This document shows positions 19,049 to 27,011 of a stretch of DNA of 60,138 nucleotides, piece after piece. The position numbers and the translations under genes were made by a program. The notes under the pieces are model-generated. The model ran no database searches, was not told the DNA's origin, and was given only the letters and a program-made list of their open reading frames with translations. The stretch comes from Microbacterium sp. SCN 70-27. Its GTDB lineage: Bacteria; Actinomycetota; Actinomycetes; Actinomycetales; Microbacteriaceae. Positions within the stretch are counted from its first letter, which is position 1. Every line of letters begins with the position of its first letter. The stretch is from assembly GCA_001724425.1 (NCBI GenBank), contig MEEK01000015.1, positions 1-60,138 of the forward strand, read 5' to 3'.

Positions 19049-19055
19049 CGAGGGC

Positions 19056-19622
19056 ATGAGCACACCATCGAACGACACCGCACTGCACGGCACACGGGTC
19101 GCATTCCTCGCGACCGACGGGTTCGAAGACTCGGAGCTCACCTCCCCGTGGCAGGCGGTGAACGAGGCCGGCGCCGAGGTCGTCCTCGTCTCGCCGCGCA
19201 GCGGATCGATCACCGGCAAGAACGGTCATGAGCAGTCCGTCGACCTGTCCGCCGACGAGGCCGACGCCTCCGACTTCGACGCGCTGGTCCTTCCCGGCGG
19301 GGTCGTCAACGCAGACGATCTGCGAACGGATGCCGCGTCCGTGGCCTTCGCGAGGGACTTCTTCGCGCAGCACAAGCCGGTGGGCGCGATCTGTCATGCG
19401 GCATGGACCCTGATCGAGGGCGATGTCGTACGCGACCGCACCCTGACGAGCTACCCGAGCCTGAAGACCGACCTGCGCAATGCCGGCGCGGAGTGGGTCG
19501 ATGAGGAGGTCGTCGTCGACGAGGGGTTCGTCACGAGCCGCACCCCGGACGACCTCCCCGCGTTCAACGCGAAGGTCATAGAAGAGATCGCGGAGGGGCG
19601 GCACTCCGGTCAGATCGCCTGA
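19056..19622 (+). CDS. DJ-1/PfpI family protein (type 1 glutamine amidotransferase-like)
   Basis: A 188-aa protein of the PfpI/YhbO branch, linked in the family to stress protection, protein or nucleotide deglycation, or peptidase activity. The nucleophile elbow is GAICHAAWTLIE (Cys at about 115, then His). The partner Glu lies in ATDGFEDSEL and the LVLPGGVVNADDLR block is typical. ATG 19056 was chosen for length and the upstream -10. It is flanked by a repeat element upstream and a convergent small gene downstream. Confidence 0.9.
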   Translation: MSTPSNDTALHGTRVAFLATDGFEDSELTSPWQAVNEAGAEVVLVSPRSGSITGKNGHEQSVDLSADEADASDFDALVLPGGVVNADDLRTDAASVAFARDFFAQHKPVGAICHAAWTLIEGDVVRDRTLTSYPSLKTDLRNAGAEWVDEEVVVDEGFVTSRTPDDLPAFNAKVIEEIAEGRHSGQIA

Positions 19623-19659
19623 TCTGCACCCTCGGACCGCCGGACGGTCGGGGCGGCGG

Positions 19660-19869
19660 TCAGACGCCGAGCTTCTTGGCGGCCTTCTTCGCCGCCTTGT
19701 CGACGATCTTGCGCGACTGTGAGCGGGCTTTGCGCAGGGAGGGATCGTCCCAGAGGTGCTTCGCGGCCTTGCTGATCTCGCGGTAGCGCGAACGCCCCGC
19801 TCGCGCGCCGAGCACGTAGGCGCCCGCTCCGACGACAGCGACGACGAGCCAGAACCTGAATGCGGACAT
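19660..19869 (-). CDS. Small YtxH-like membrane-anchored protein
   Basis: A 69-aa protein with one N-terminal membrane helix (FWLVVAVVGAGAYVLGARAG) and a basic, Lys/Ala-rich cytoplasmic tail ending KAAKKAAKKLGV. It resembles YtxH-type small envelope proteins. AGGAAG precedes ATG 19869. Function unknown. The 37-nt gap to the convergent DJ-1 gene holds a weak hairpin (CGGACCG and CGGTCGG). Confidence 0.75.
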   Translation of the reverse strand: MSAFRFWLVVAVVGAGAYVLGARAGRSRYREISKAAKHLWDDPSLRKARSQSRKIVDKAAKKAAKKLGV

Positions 19870-19984
19870 GGTGCTTCCTTCCGATGAGTACGACGACCCC
19901 GACGCTAGGCGCCGACGCTTCGCTCCTCAAAGGGGTTGACAGCGCTCCGCCGATAGCCTGGAGACGCCATAGGAGGAGACACGG

Positions 19985-20246
19985 ATGAAGATCAACGATC
20001 TGAGGCGGTTCGTCGCAATGGTCGATGCCGGCCTCCACGCTCCGCGAGCGGCGGAGAACCTCGGCGTCCCGCTCGCCTCGCTGTACACGTCACTCGAGAA
20101 GCTCGAGTCCGACGTCGGCCACCCGATCCTGTCGAAGGAGGGAAGCGGGTGGCGCCTCACCCCCGCAGGCACACTTCTGCTCGATGAGGCCCGCGCCGCG
20201 CGTCAAAGGACAGCCAAAGCCCTACAAGAAGCGCCAGGGGCGCTGA
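19985..20246 (+). pseudogene. Short LysR-type HTH protein with a frameshift
   Basis: The N-terminal LysR HTH (MKINDLRRFVAMVDAGLHAP, then AAENLGVPLASLYTSLEKLE) starts at ATG 19985 with AGGAGG upstream. After LTPAGTLLLDEARAA the reading frame continues with atypical codons to 20359. In the +1 frame the same DNA gives APRVKGQPKPYKKRQGR and stops at 20246, with good G/C third positions. As I recall, this basic tail ends many stand-alone short LysR-like proteins of Microbacterium. A single-base shift near 20185-20210 therefore probably broke the gene, or it is a sequencing error or recoding site. If unbroken, it would be a DNA-binding domain with a basic tail and no ligand domain. Confidence 0.6.
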
Positions 20247-20316
20247 CCACCGTCGCTCCACGCGAGCCGGCACAGTGCGTGTCGTCCCGTTCCGCTCGAT
20301 CAGCGACCAGGCGAGG

Positions 20317-20382
20317 TCACACGTTGAAGCGGAACTCCACCGGGTTACGCTCCATATAGGCATCTGGAGCAAAGATGTGCAT
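20317..20382 (-). pseudogene. Remnant resembling the 3-prime end of ychF
   Basis: Minus-strand codons read MHIFAPDAYMERNPVEFRFN, then V and a stop. The end VEFRFNV-stop is the same as the YchF C-terminus encoded at 21490-21512 (VVEFRFNV). The nucleotide differences (CGC/CGG, TTC/TTT, GTG/GTC) are all synonymous. It lies at the far side of the higBA-GNAT insert, directly after the GNAT gene. It may be a displaced gene end left by an insertion, or a 21-aa peptide gene. Confidence 0.4.
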
Positions 20383-20389
20383 GGCGACC

Positions 20390-20869
20390 TCACCGCAGTT
20401 GCTTGACCAGCCGCTCGTCAGTTTCGGTCGCTTCGTGCTCCCCATCAGCATCGACATAGAGGTACGTCGTCGTCGTCACTTCCCCGGTTGCGCTGTAGCC
20501 GAGGCGCTCGTACAGGCGGCGCGCGTCGGCGTTGTCCAGCCCGACTCCGACGCTGAGCTCACCCGCCTCGCCGCTTGCCTCCTCAGCGGCGCGAATGATC
20601 GCCGTGCCGATACCTCGACCCCTGTGCGTGTCCGACACGTGAAGACTGCGCAACTCGCGGAGTGGTGCAAAGACAACCTCGCCGTGCCCCACCGGGGCAT
20701 CGTCAATCCAAGCTGTGAGAAAGAGCGACTCGCCTCGATCCTGACGAGTGAACAGTCGCTCCGCGATCCTGGCGCCGGGATGCTCTGTTGCGGTGATCGC
20801 AGCAACGTCGTCGGCTCTGCAGAGGCGCACGACAAGGTGTTCAGAGCGACGCTCGGGGCCCGTGGTCAC
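20390..20869 (-). CDS. GNAT family N-acetyltransferase, coupled to higBA
   Basis: A 159-aa acetyltransferase of the GNAT fold. The acetyl-CoA motif A is visible as LHVSDTHRGRGIGTAIIRAA (R-G-x-G-I/T pattern, about residues 75-94) and motif B as DNADARRLYERLGYSATG. GTG 20869 overlaps the higA stop by four bases (GTGA), so it is translationally coupled to the antitoxin. The substrate is unknown: it could be an aminoacyl-tRNA-type toxin activity, a resistance enzyme or a modifier of HigB/HigA. Base composition is lower in GC than its neighbours. Confidence 0.85.
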   Translation of the reverse strand: MTTGPERRSEHLVVRLCRADDVAAITATEHPGARIAERLFTRQDRGESLFLTAWIDDAPVGHGEVVFAPLRELRSLHVSDTHRGRGIGTAIIRAAEEASGEAGELSVGVGLDNADARRLYERLGYSATGEVTTTTYLYVDADGEHEATETDERLVKQLR

Positions 20870-21165
20870 GCGACCTTCAACGGCGTGATCGACGCGATCT
20901 GTACGCCCGCGCGGTCCTCCGCCAGCTCCAGTTCGAACCGGGTCTGCAGGTTCAGCCAGAACTGGGGGTCCACGCCGAAATAGCGGCCGAGGCGCAACGC
21001 AGTATCGGCGGTGATCGCGCGCTTGCCATGCACGATCTCGTTGATGCGGCGCGGCGGCACGCCGATGGATACGGCGAGCTTGTGCTGCGTGATACCGAAG
21101 CCGTCGATGAAGTCCTCCATGAGGACCTCGCCCGGATGGACCGGCGGGTAGAGCTTCTCGACCAT
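20866..21165 (-). CDS. higA: HigA-family antitoxin (XRE HTH)
   Basis: A 99-aa antitoxin with a helix-turn-helix of the VapI/HigA type: VHPGEVLMEDFID, then GITQHKLAVSIGVPPRRINE and VHGKRAITADTALRLGRYFG. It should bind HigB and repress the operon through the palindromes at 21464-21490. GAGGAGG lies upstream; the ATG at 21165 has better spacing than the ATG at 21168. It follows higB by a few bases and overlaps the GNAT gene. Confidence 0.92.
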   Translation of the reverse strand: MVEKLYPPVHPGEVLMEDFIDGFGITQHKLAVSIGVPPRRINEIVHGKRAITADTALRLGRYFGVDPQFWLNLQTRFELELAEDRAGVQIASITPLKVA

Positions 21166-21174
21166 CATCCCTCC

Positions 21175-21456
21175 TCAGTGGTAGTCCACGATCTCGACGT
21201 CCTCAGCACCGGCATCCGTCCAGCGGAAGCAGATGCGCCACTGATCATTGATGCGGATGCTGTGCTGTCCCGCCCGGTCGCCCTTGAGTGCTTCCAAGCG
21301 ATTGCCGGGCGGCACACGCAGAGCTTCGAGCTCGGTCGCGGCATCCAGCAGATGCAGCTTCCTGTTCGCGGTCTTGTGAATTCGCGGATCAAGTCGCTTC
21401 GCTGCTTCACGGCGCCACACCTGCGCCGTGTCGCGGTCGGCGAACGATCTGATCAC
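21175..21456 (-). CDS. higB: HigB/RelE-family toxin
   Basis: A 93-aa toxin of the proteic killer (HigB) type, expected to cut mRNA on the ribosome. It starts MIRSFADRDTAQVWRRE and has LHLLDAATELEALRVPPGNR and the C-terminal core HSIRINDQWRICFRWTDAG. The Arg and Trp residues match the family. Toxin-before-antitoxin order is usual for higBA. GTG 21456 lies about 9 nt after a TTATAC -10 element, so the message is nearly leaderless. The higB stop overlaps the higA ribosome-binding site. Confidence 0.92.
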   Translation of the reverse strand: MIRSFADRDTAQVWRREAAKRLDPRIHKTANRKLHLLDAATELEALRVPPGNRLEALKGDRAGQHSIRINDQWRICFRWTDAGAEDVEIVDYH

Positions 21457-21463
21457 GCGACCA

Positions 21464-21490
21464 GCGTATAACGCGGCGTGTTAATAACGC
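21464..21490. promoter_or_regulatory. higBA promoter and twin palindromic operators
   Basis: Two inverted repeats with the same ends lie side by side: GCGTATAACGC (21464-21474) and GCGTGTTAATAACGC (21476-21490). The first contains the minus-strand -10 TTATAC. They are good candidates for HigA binding and autorepression. The distal one abuts the ychF stop codon. Confidence 0.55.
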
Positions 21491-22563
21491 TAGACGTTAA
21501 ACCGGAACTCCACGACGTCGCCATCCTGCATGACGTAGTCCTTGCCCTCGAGGCGCGCCTTACCCTTCGCGCGCGCCTCGGCGACCGAGCCGAGCGCGAT
21601 GAGGTCGTCGAACGAGATGACTTCGGCCTTGATGAACCCCTTCTCGAAGTCCGTGTGGATGACGCCGGCCGCCTGCGGGGCCTTCCAGCCCTTGCCGATC
21701 GTCCAGGCGCGCGCCTCCTTGGGGCCCGCCGTCAGGTAGGTCTGCAGCCCGAGCGTGTCGAAGCCGATGCGGGCGAGCTGGTCGAGTCCCGACTCGTCCT
21801 GCCCGGTGGATGCCAGCAGTTCCGCGGCATCCTCCGGGTCGAGGTCGATGAGCTCCGATTCGATCTTCGCGTCGAGGAAAACGGCCTTCGCCGGGGCGAC
21901 GAGCGCCTCCAGTTCGGCCTTGCGCGCGGCATCCGTCAACACCGACTCGTCGACGTTGAACACGAAGATGAAGGGCTTCGCGGTGAGGAGCCCGAGCTCG
22001 CGGATCGGAGCCAGATCGAGTCCCGACGCGGACAGCAGCTCACCGCGCTGCAGCGCATCGCGAGCCGCCTCGGCGGCGGCGAGCACCGACGGATCGAGCT
22101 TCTTGCCGCGCACCTCCTTCTCGTAGCGCGTGATCGCCTTCTCGAGCGTCTCGAGGTCGGCGAGCTGCAGCTCGGCGTTGATGGTCTCCATGTCGTTCTT
22201 CGGGTTCACGTCCCCGTCGACGTGCACGACATCACTGTCGGCGAAGCCGCGGACGACCTGCGCGATGGCATCCGCCTCGCGGATGTTCGCGAGGAACTTG
22301 TTGCCGAGCCCCTCACCCTCGCTCGCGCCGCGCACGATCCCCGCGATATCGACGAACGACACGGCTGCCGGCAGCAGCCGCTCCGAGCCGAACACCTCGG
22401 CGAGCTTCGCGAGCCGCGGGTCGGGCAGGTTCACGACGCCGACGTTCGGCTCGATCGTCGCGAACGGATAGTTCGCCGCGAGCACGTCGTTCTTGGTCAG
22501 GGCGTTGAACAGGGTGGACTTGCCGACGTTGGGCAGTCCGACGATTCCGATGGTGAGAGCCAC
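21490..22563 (-). CDS. ychF: YchF/OLA1 family ribosome-binding ATPase
   Basis: A 357-aa Obg-like P-loop ATPase that binds ribosomes and affects translation and stress responses. G1 is GLPNVGKST, G3 VDIAG, and the G4 position reads NVDE in place of NKxD, the mark of ATP preference in this family. The C-terminal TGS domain ends DYVMQDGDVVEFRFNV. GTG 22563 was chosen because it starts directly at ALTIGIVGLPNVG and has TAGACT eight bases upstream. Its 3-prime end borders the higBA insert. Confidence 0.96.
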   Translation of the reverse strand: MALTIGIVGLPNVGKSTLFNALTKNDVLAANYPFATIEPNVGVVNLPDPRLAKLAEVFGSERLLPAAVSFVDIAGIVRGASEGEGLGNKFLANIREADAIAQVVRGFADSDVVHVDGDVNPKNDMETINAELQLADLETLEKAITRYEKEVRGKKLDPSVLAAAEAARDALQRGELLSASGLDLAPIRELGLLTAKPFIFVFNVDESVLTDAARKAELEALVAPAKAVFLDAKIESELIDLDPEDAAELLASTGQDESGLDQLARIGFDTLGLQTYLTAGPKEARAWTIGKGWKAPQAAGVIHTDFEKGFIKAEVISFDDLIALGSVAEARAKGKARLEGKDYVMQDGDVVEFRFNV

Positions 22564-22609
22564 GGGAGTCCAGTCTACGCGGCGGGCCCCGCCCGCCCTC
22601 GCACGGGCG

Positions 22610-23362
22610 TCAGCGACGCGTCGACCGGAACGCGCGCGTGACGTAGGGCAGTTCGACGGATGCCTCGCCCGCCACACCCATCTCGTCGAGGAGCGCCCCG
22701 ACCTCGTCGTCGATGCGGGCACGCTCGTCCTCGGATGCCGTGATGACGTAGCTGCGCGAGTGCACCATCGCGAGGAGTTCGTCGCGCATCATCGTCCGCA
22801 CCCAGCGCCACTGGTGCTCCTCGAACTCCTCGAACGGCGGCGCGGATGACGGCCCACCCGCGGCGAGAAACAGCTCTGCGTTGCTCCCCTGCATGATTCC
22901 GCCCAGTCGCGCCACCCACTGCACCGACTCGTCCCGACTGTTCCAGATGAGGCCGAGCGTCCCCCCGGGCTTGAGGATCCGGCCGAGTTCCGCGGATGCC
23001 GCGACCGGGTCGACCCAATGCCACGCCTGCCCGAGGACGACAGCGTCGACACTCTCCTCGGGAAGGTTCACGTGCTCGGCTGTGCCGACCAGCGTCTCCG
23101 TCCCGGGGAGCGTCGCGCGAAGGGTGTCGAGCATCGCGGCATCCGGGTCGACGGCGATGATCTCTCCCCCGCGCTCGGCCATCAGGTGCGACACGACGGC
23201 GGTCAGCTTGCCCGTGCCTGCGCCGACGTCGGCAACCCGCGCGGCGTCTCCCACCCCGTCGAGCAGCCATGCCACCGCCTCCACGGGATACGTCGGCCGT
23301 CCCCGCTCGTACGCGCCCGCCTGCGCTCCGAAGCTTCTCGCCATCTCATCGCGCGTCGCCAT
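22610..23362 (-). CDS. Class I SAM-dependent methyltransferase
   Basis: A 250-aa methyltransferase (Methyltransf_11 type). Motif I is VADVGAGTGKLTAVV (about 43-57), with the acidic ribose-binding IIAVDPDAAML and the post-motif VDAVVLGQAWHWVDP. The N-terminus (SFGAQAGAYERGRPTYP) is that of the AYERGRPxYP group. The substrate is unknown. ATG 23362 is 7 nt after TAGGGT (23370-23375), so it is probably leaderless. A short GC hairpin (GGCGGG and CCCGCC) lies between it and the upstream ychF start. Confidence 0.9.
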   Translation of the reverse strand: MATRDEMARSFGAQAGAYERGRPTYPVEAVAWLLDGVGDAARVADVGAGTGKLTAVVSHLMAERGGEIIAVDPDAAMLDTLRATLPGTETLVGTAEHVNLPEESVDAVVLGQAWHWVDPVAASAELGRILKPGGTLGLIWNSRDESVQWVARLGGIMQGSNAELFLAAGGPSSAPPFEEFEEHQWRWVRTMMRDELLAMVHSRSYVITASEDERARIDDEVGALLDEMGVAGEASVELPYVTRAFRSTRR

Positions 23363-23369
23363 GGTCGCG

Positions 23370-23375
23370 ACCCTA
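23370..23375 (-). promoter_or_regulatory. -10 element, leaderless methyltransferase gene
   Basis: TAGGGT with a 7-nt gap to ATG 23362 on the minus strand. Confidence 0.45.
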
Positions 23376-23490
23376 CGCCGCACCGCCGACACGCGGTACC
23401 CACCCGAGCGCGCAACGGATCGCAACGTGGGGCCACCTACCGTCGGAGGACCTCGCAGCTTTCCGCCGAGGCGATCAACACAAGGATGTG

Positions 23491-24555
23491 ATGTCGATGA
23501 CCACCGTTGCCCCCTCACCCACGCGCACCGAGGTACCCACCACGATGCGCGCCGCCGTCGTGACCACGACCGGCGAACCGCTCACGATCTCGGAGGTGCC
23601 CGTGCCCACGCCGGGCCCCCACGAGGCACTCGTCCGGGTCATCACGTCGGGCGTGTGCCACACCGACCTCCACGCCGCCCGCGGCGACTGGCCCGTCGCC
23701 CCCAAGGACCAGATCATCCCGGGCCACGAGGGCTATGGCGAAGTCGTCGCGATCGGCGACCGCGTCACGACCCTCGAGGTGGGCCAGAAGGTCGGCAACG
23801 CGTGGCTGTGGTCGGCGTGCGGCGTGTGCGAGTACTGCCGCACGGGGTGGGAGACGCTCTGCCCCGAGCAGCAGAACGGCGGATACTCCGTCGACGGCAG
23901 CTTCGGCGAGTACATGCTCGTCGACGAACGCTACGCCGCGCGCATCCCCGACGGCGCCGACCCGGTCGAGGTCGCCCCAATCCTCTGCGCGGGGGTCACC
24001 GTCTACAAGGGACTGAAGATGACCGGCGTCCGTCCCGGCCAGTGGGTCGTCGTCTCCGGCATCGGCGGGCTCGGCCACATCGCCGTGCAGTACGCCCGCG
24101 CGATGGGCATGCGCGTCGTCGCGGTGGACGTCGACGACTCGAAGCTCGCCCTCGCGCGCACGCACGGCGCCGAGGTCACCGTGAACGCGGCGACCCACGA
24201 GCCGGGTGAAGCGGTGCAGGCGGCCACGGGCGGCGCGCACGGCGTGCTCGTGACCGCCGTCCATCCGAAGGCGTTCGACCAGGCCCTGGGCGTCGTGCGC
24301 CGCGGCGCGACGATCGTGTTCAACGGCCTGCCGCCGGGCACCTTCGACGCCGACATCTTCGACATCGTCCTGCGCGCCATCACGATCCGTGGATCGATCG
24401 TCGGCACCCGCCAGGACCTCGCCGACGCCCTCGACTTCTACGCGCGCGGGGAGATCCACCCGACCGTGCACGTCGAGACGCTCGAGGACGTCAACGACGT
24501 GTTCGAGCGGATGGAGCGCGGAAAGATCGACGGCCGCATCGTCATGCAGTTCTGA
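23491..24555 (+). CDS. Zinc-dependent alcohol dehydrogenase (AdhA/AdhP type)
   Basis: A 354-aa medium-chain dehydrogenase. Catalytic zinc ligands are in SGVCHTDLHAARGDWP and IPGHEGYGEV. The structural zinc cysteines are in SACGVCEYCRTGWETLC. The NAD site is VVSGIGGLGHIAVQYARAMG, followed by an acidic VDVDDSKL that favours NAD(H). It interconverts alcohols and aldehydes. ATG 23491 has AAGGA upstream; ATG 23497 is an alternative. It is monocistronic and ends in a strong hairpin. Confidence 0.95.
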   Translation: MSMTTVAPSPTRTEVPTTMRAAVVTTTGEPLTISEVPVPTPGPHEALVRVITSGVCHTDLHAARGDWPVAPKDQIIPGHEGYGEVVAIGDRVTTLEVGQKVGNAWLWSACGVCEYCRTGWETLCPEQQNGGYSVDGSFGEYMLVDERYAARIPDGADPVEVAPILCAGVTVYKGLKMTGVRPGQWVVVSGIGGLGHIAVQYARAMGMRVVAVDVDDSKLALARTHGAEVTVNAATHEPGEAVQAATGGAHGVLVTAVHPKAFDQALGVVRRGATIVFNGLPPGTFDADIFDIVLRAITIRGSIVGTRQDLADALDFYARGEIHPTVHVETLEDVNDVFERMERGKIDGRIVMQF

Positions 24556-24592
24556 CGACGCGGTGTCCGTGCATGAGCGCGGATCGGATGCC

Positions 24593-24627
24593 GGGGAGGT
24601 GCGGCCGCAGCAGGGCCGCACCTCCCC
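24593..24627 (+). terminator. Terminator of the alcohol dehydrogenase gene
   Basis: Perfect 14-bp stem: GGGGAGGTGCGGCC, a 7-nt loop, then GGCCGCACCTCCCC. There is no T-tract, as is common in high-GC actinobacteria. Confidence 0.8.
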
Positions 24628-24705
24628 GTGCGTCCGCACCCGTCGCGTCGCGGCGCCACGGCGCGCCTGACGGGCCGGATCCTCCCGTCGGGCGAAAGTG
24701 GACGT

Positions 24706-25299
24706 GTGGCCCTGGACTTCACCGCGATCGACTTCGAGACGGCGAACTCTTCCAGCGCGTCGGCCTGCGCCGTCGGACTCACCCGCGTCCGTGACGGACG
24801 CGTCGTCGCCACCACCGGGTGGCTCATCCAGCCGCCGCCCGGCCACGAACGCTTCTTCGAGCTGAACATCGGCATCCACGGGATCACCGCCGCGGACGTC
24901 GGCGACGCGGCCACGTGGGTCGACCAGTTGCCCGCGCTCACCGAGTTCATCGGCGACGACGTGCTCGTCGCCCACAACGCCGGGTTCGACATGACCGTCC
25001 TGCGCCGCGCATGCGAGGTGACGGATGCCGCGTGCCCGCCCTACCGCTACGCCTGCAGCCTGCAGGTGTCGCGCAAGACCTACGACCTCGCGTCGTATCG
25101 CCTGCCGCTCGTCGCCGCCGCGGCCGGCTTTCTGGATTTCGCGCATCACGATGCCTCCGCGGACGCGCTCGCGTGCGCGCACATCATGATCGACGCGGCC
25201 GCGCGAGCGGGAGCCGGCGACGTCATCGAACTGGCGATGCTGTTGGGGCTGCGAGTACCGCAGATCCCCGTGCCGGTCCCGGTCGCGACCGTCGGCTGA
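24706..25299 (+). CDS. DnaQ-like DEDDh 3-prime-5-prime exonuclease
   Basis: A 197-aa exonuclease domain protein. Motif I is FTAIDFETANSS, motif II VLVAHNAGFDM and motif III HHDASADALACA, giving the DEDDh set with its catalytic His. It resembles the epsilon-type proofreading or RNase T-type exonucleases that stand alone in actinobacteria. GTG 24706 was chosen since family members start just before the D-F-E motif; its ribosome site is weak. It is followed 80 nt later by rmuC. Confidence 0.9.
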   Translation: MALDFTAIDFETANSSSASACAVGLTRVRDGRVVATTGWLIQPPPGHERFFELNIGIHGITAADVGDAATWVDQLPALTEFIGDDVLVAHNAGFDMTVLRRACEVTDAACPPYRYACSLQVSRKTYDLASYRLPLVAAAAGFLDFAHHDASADALACAHIMIDAAARAGAGDVIELAMLLGLRVPQIPVPVPVATVG

Positions 25300-25379
25300 G
25301 GCCCCGGAGGCTCTGCCACGGCGTGCTGCGTCGACGTCTGCCCCACCCCGATGTCGGAGGCCCGCGTCACACTCCTTGC

Positions 25380-26639
25380 ATGGATGCCGTGATCGCCACC
25401 GCTCTCGCCGTCGCGTGCCTGTTCGCGGGTATGCTCGCCGGCTGGTTCGCCGCGTCGGCGCGCGCCGCCGAACGTGGCTCCGCGGCACGCGCGGCGCTCG
25501 TCGCCCGCGCCGTCGCCGCCGAGTCCGCGCACACCTCACTCTCCGAGCAACTGGAACAGCAGCGCGCTCTGACGCGTGAGCTCGGTTCTCAGACCCGCGC
25601 CGATCTCGCCGCGCAACAGGAGCGCGAACGGCGCGAGCAGCTGGTGCTGCGCGCACTCGCCCCTGTACAGGAGTCGCTTCAGTCGATGCAGCACAAGGTC
25701 GATGAGCTCGAACGTGAGAGGCAGATGCAGTACGGGTCGATCGCCGAGCAGTTGCGCCGCTCGCACGAGGCAGGCGAGGCGCTGCGCGCGACGACGGAGT
25801 CCCTCGCCGGCGCTCTGCGCTCGAACGCGACCCGCGGCGTCTGGGGCGAGACGCAGCTGCGCCGCGTGGTCGAGTCCGCCGGCCTCACCCGCTACGTCGA
25901 CTTCGATCTGCAGACGTCGCTCACGTCCGATGCCGGCGCGGGTCGCCCCGACATGATCGTGCGCCTCCCCGGTGACAAGGCACTCGCTGTGGACGCCAAG
26001 GTTCCCCTGGACGCGTACCTGGAGGCATCCGCCATCCCGATGACGGCGCAGGGCGAGCAGGCGGCACGGCGCACGCAGCTGCTGCAGGCGCACGTCAAGG
26101 CGGTGCGCGCACACATCGACGCGCTCTCGGCCAAGCGCTACTGGACGGGCCTCGAATCGAGCCCCGAGTTCGTCGTCTGCTTCATCCCCAGCGAGTCGCT
26201 CCTCGCGGCTGCGCTCGAAGAAGACCCGACGCTGCTCGACTACGCCTTCTCGCGTCGCGTCGCGCTCGCTTCGCCGGTGAATCTCTGGGCTGTGCTGAAG
26301 ACCGTCGCGTACACGTGGACGCAACAGGATGTCTCGACGGAGGCGCGGCGTCTGTTCGACCTCGGCAATGAGCTCTACCAGCGCCTCGGCGCTCTGGCCG
26401 CTCATGCCGACGATCTGCGCCGGGCGATCGAGCGGACCGTCGACAGCTACAACCGCTTCGCGGGTTCGCTCGAGTCCCGCGTACTCGTCAGCGCGCGACG
26501 GTTCCCGGGAATCGACGACACCAAGCTGGATGCCACGGCGACGCCTGCCGCCATCGACAAGACCCCGCGAAAGCTGACCGCACCGGAGCTGACGGAGCAC
26601 ATCGCCGCGGACGTCGGCGACCTCCGCGAACGCCTCTGA
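25380..26639 (+). CDS. rmuC: DNA recombination protein RmuC
   Basis: A 419-aa protein with an N-terminal membrane helix (VIATALAVACLFAGMLAGWF), a long coiled coil (about residues 40-145) and a C-terminal PD-(D/E)XK-type nuclease domain. Its marks are GVWGETQLRRVVESAG, GRPDMIVRLPGDKALAVDAK and FIPSESLLAAA. RmuC limits inversions at short repeats and is membrane-tethered. ATG 25380 was chosen for the helix. The end is 22 nt from a convergent small gene. Confidence 0.94.
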   Translation: MDAVIATALAVACLFAGMLAGWFAASARAAERGSAARAALVARAVAAESAHTSLSEQLEQQRALTRELGSQTRADLAAQQERERREQLVLRALAPVQESLQSMQHKVDELERERQMQYGSIAEQLRRSHEAGEALRATTESLAGALRSNATRGVWGETQLRRVVESAGLTRYVDFDLQTSLTSDAGAGRPDMIVRLPGDKALAVDAKVPLDAYLEASAIPMTAQGEQAARRTQLLQAHVKAVRAHIDALSAKRYWTGLESSPEFVVCFIPSESLLAAALEEDPTLLDYAFSRRVALASPVNLWAVLKTVAYTWTQQDVSTEARRLFDLGNELYQRLGALAAHADDLRRAIERTVDSYNRFAGSLESRVLVSARRFPGIDDTKLDATATPAAIDKTPRKLTAPELTEHIAADVGDLRERL

Positions 26640-26661
26640 ACAGGCGCGAGAATGGTACGGG

Positions 26662-26856
26662 TCAGGACCCGCCGGGGAACAGGTTCAGTAGACCGACGAC
26701 GGCGATCGAGACACCGACGAAGGCGCCGATCATCCACCATGCGTTCACCTGGTGACCGTCCGGCGTACGCCTGCGCAGCAGCACATCGGGTCGCCGCGCG
26801 GTGTCCACGGGGACCGGGATCTGACCCGTCCTCGGGTTGGGTGCTGCTGCGGTCAT
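26662..26856 (-). CDS. Small membrane protein of unknown function
   Basis: A 64-aa protein: a polar N-terminus (MTAAAPNPRTGQIPVPVDTA), one membrane helix (WWMIGAFVGVSIAVVGLLNL) and the short tail FPGGS. No known domain was recognised. ATG 26856 was preferred to the longer frame since upstream residues are unlike protein. It is monocistronic and convergent with rmuC. Confidence 0.65.
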   Translation of the reverse strand: MTAAAPNPRTGQIPVPVDTARRPDVLLRRRTPDGHQVNAWWMIGAFVGVSIAVVGLLNLFPGGS

Positions 26857-27011
26857 TCGAACCCCCGGAGTCGGTGTCGGTGATGGTGCTGTCACCCTTG
26901 ACCGTGATCCATTGTGCCAGACCCAGCCTCGCGGGTGCGGCAGTCGCCCCGGATCGTCACCGATCGTTCGCGGCACGCCGCCGCGCAGCGATCAGAGTCG
27001 GCACCAGCCGA

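Noticed and set aside
20375..20983. Plus-strand frame opposite the GNAT gene and the 3-prime end of higA
   Set aside because: Antisense to two clear proteins and without any family signal.
24593..24627. Hairpin as a small RNA gene
   Set aside because: Its position right after the adh stop and simple stem fit a terminator better.
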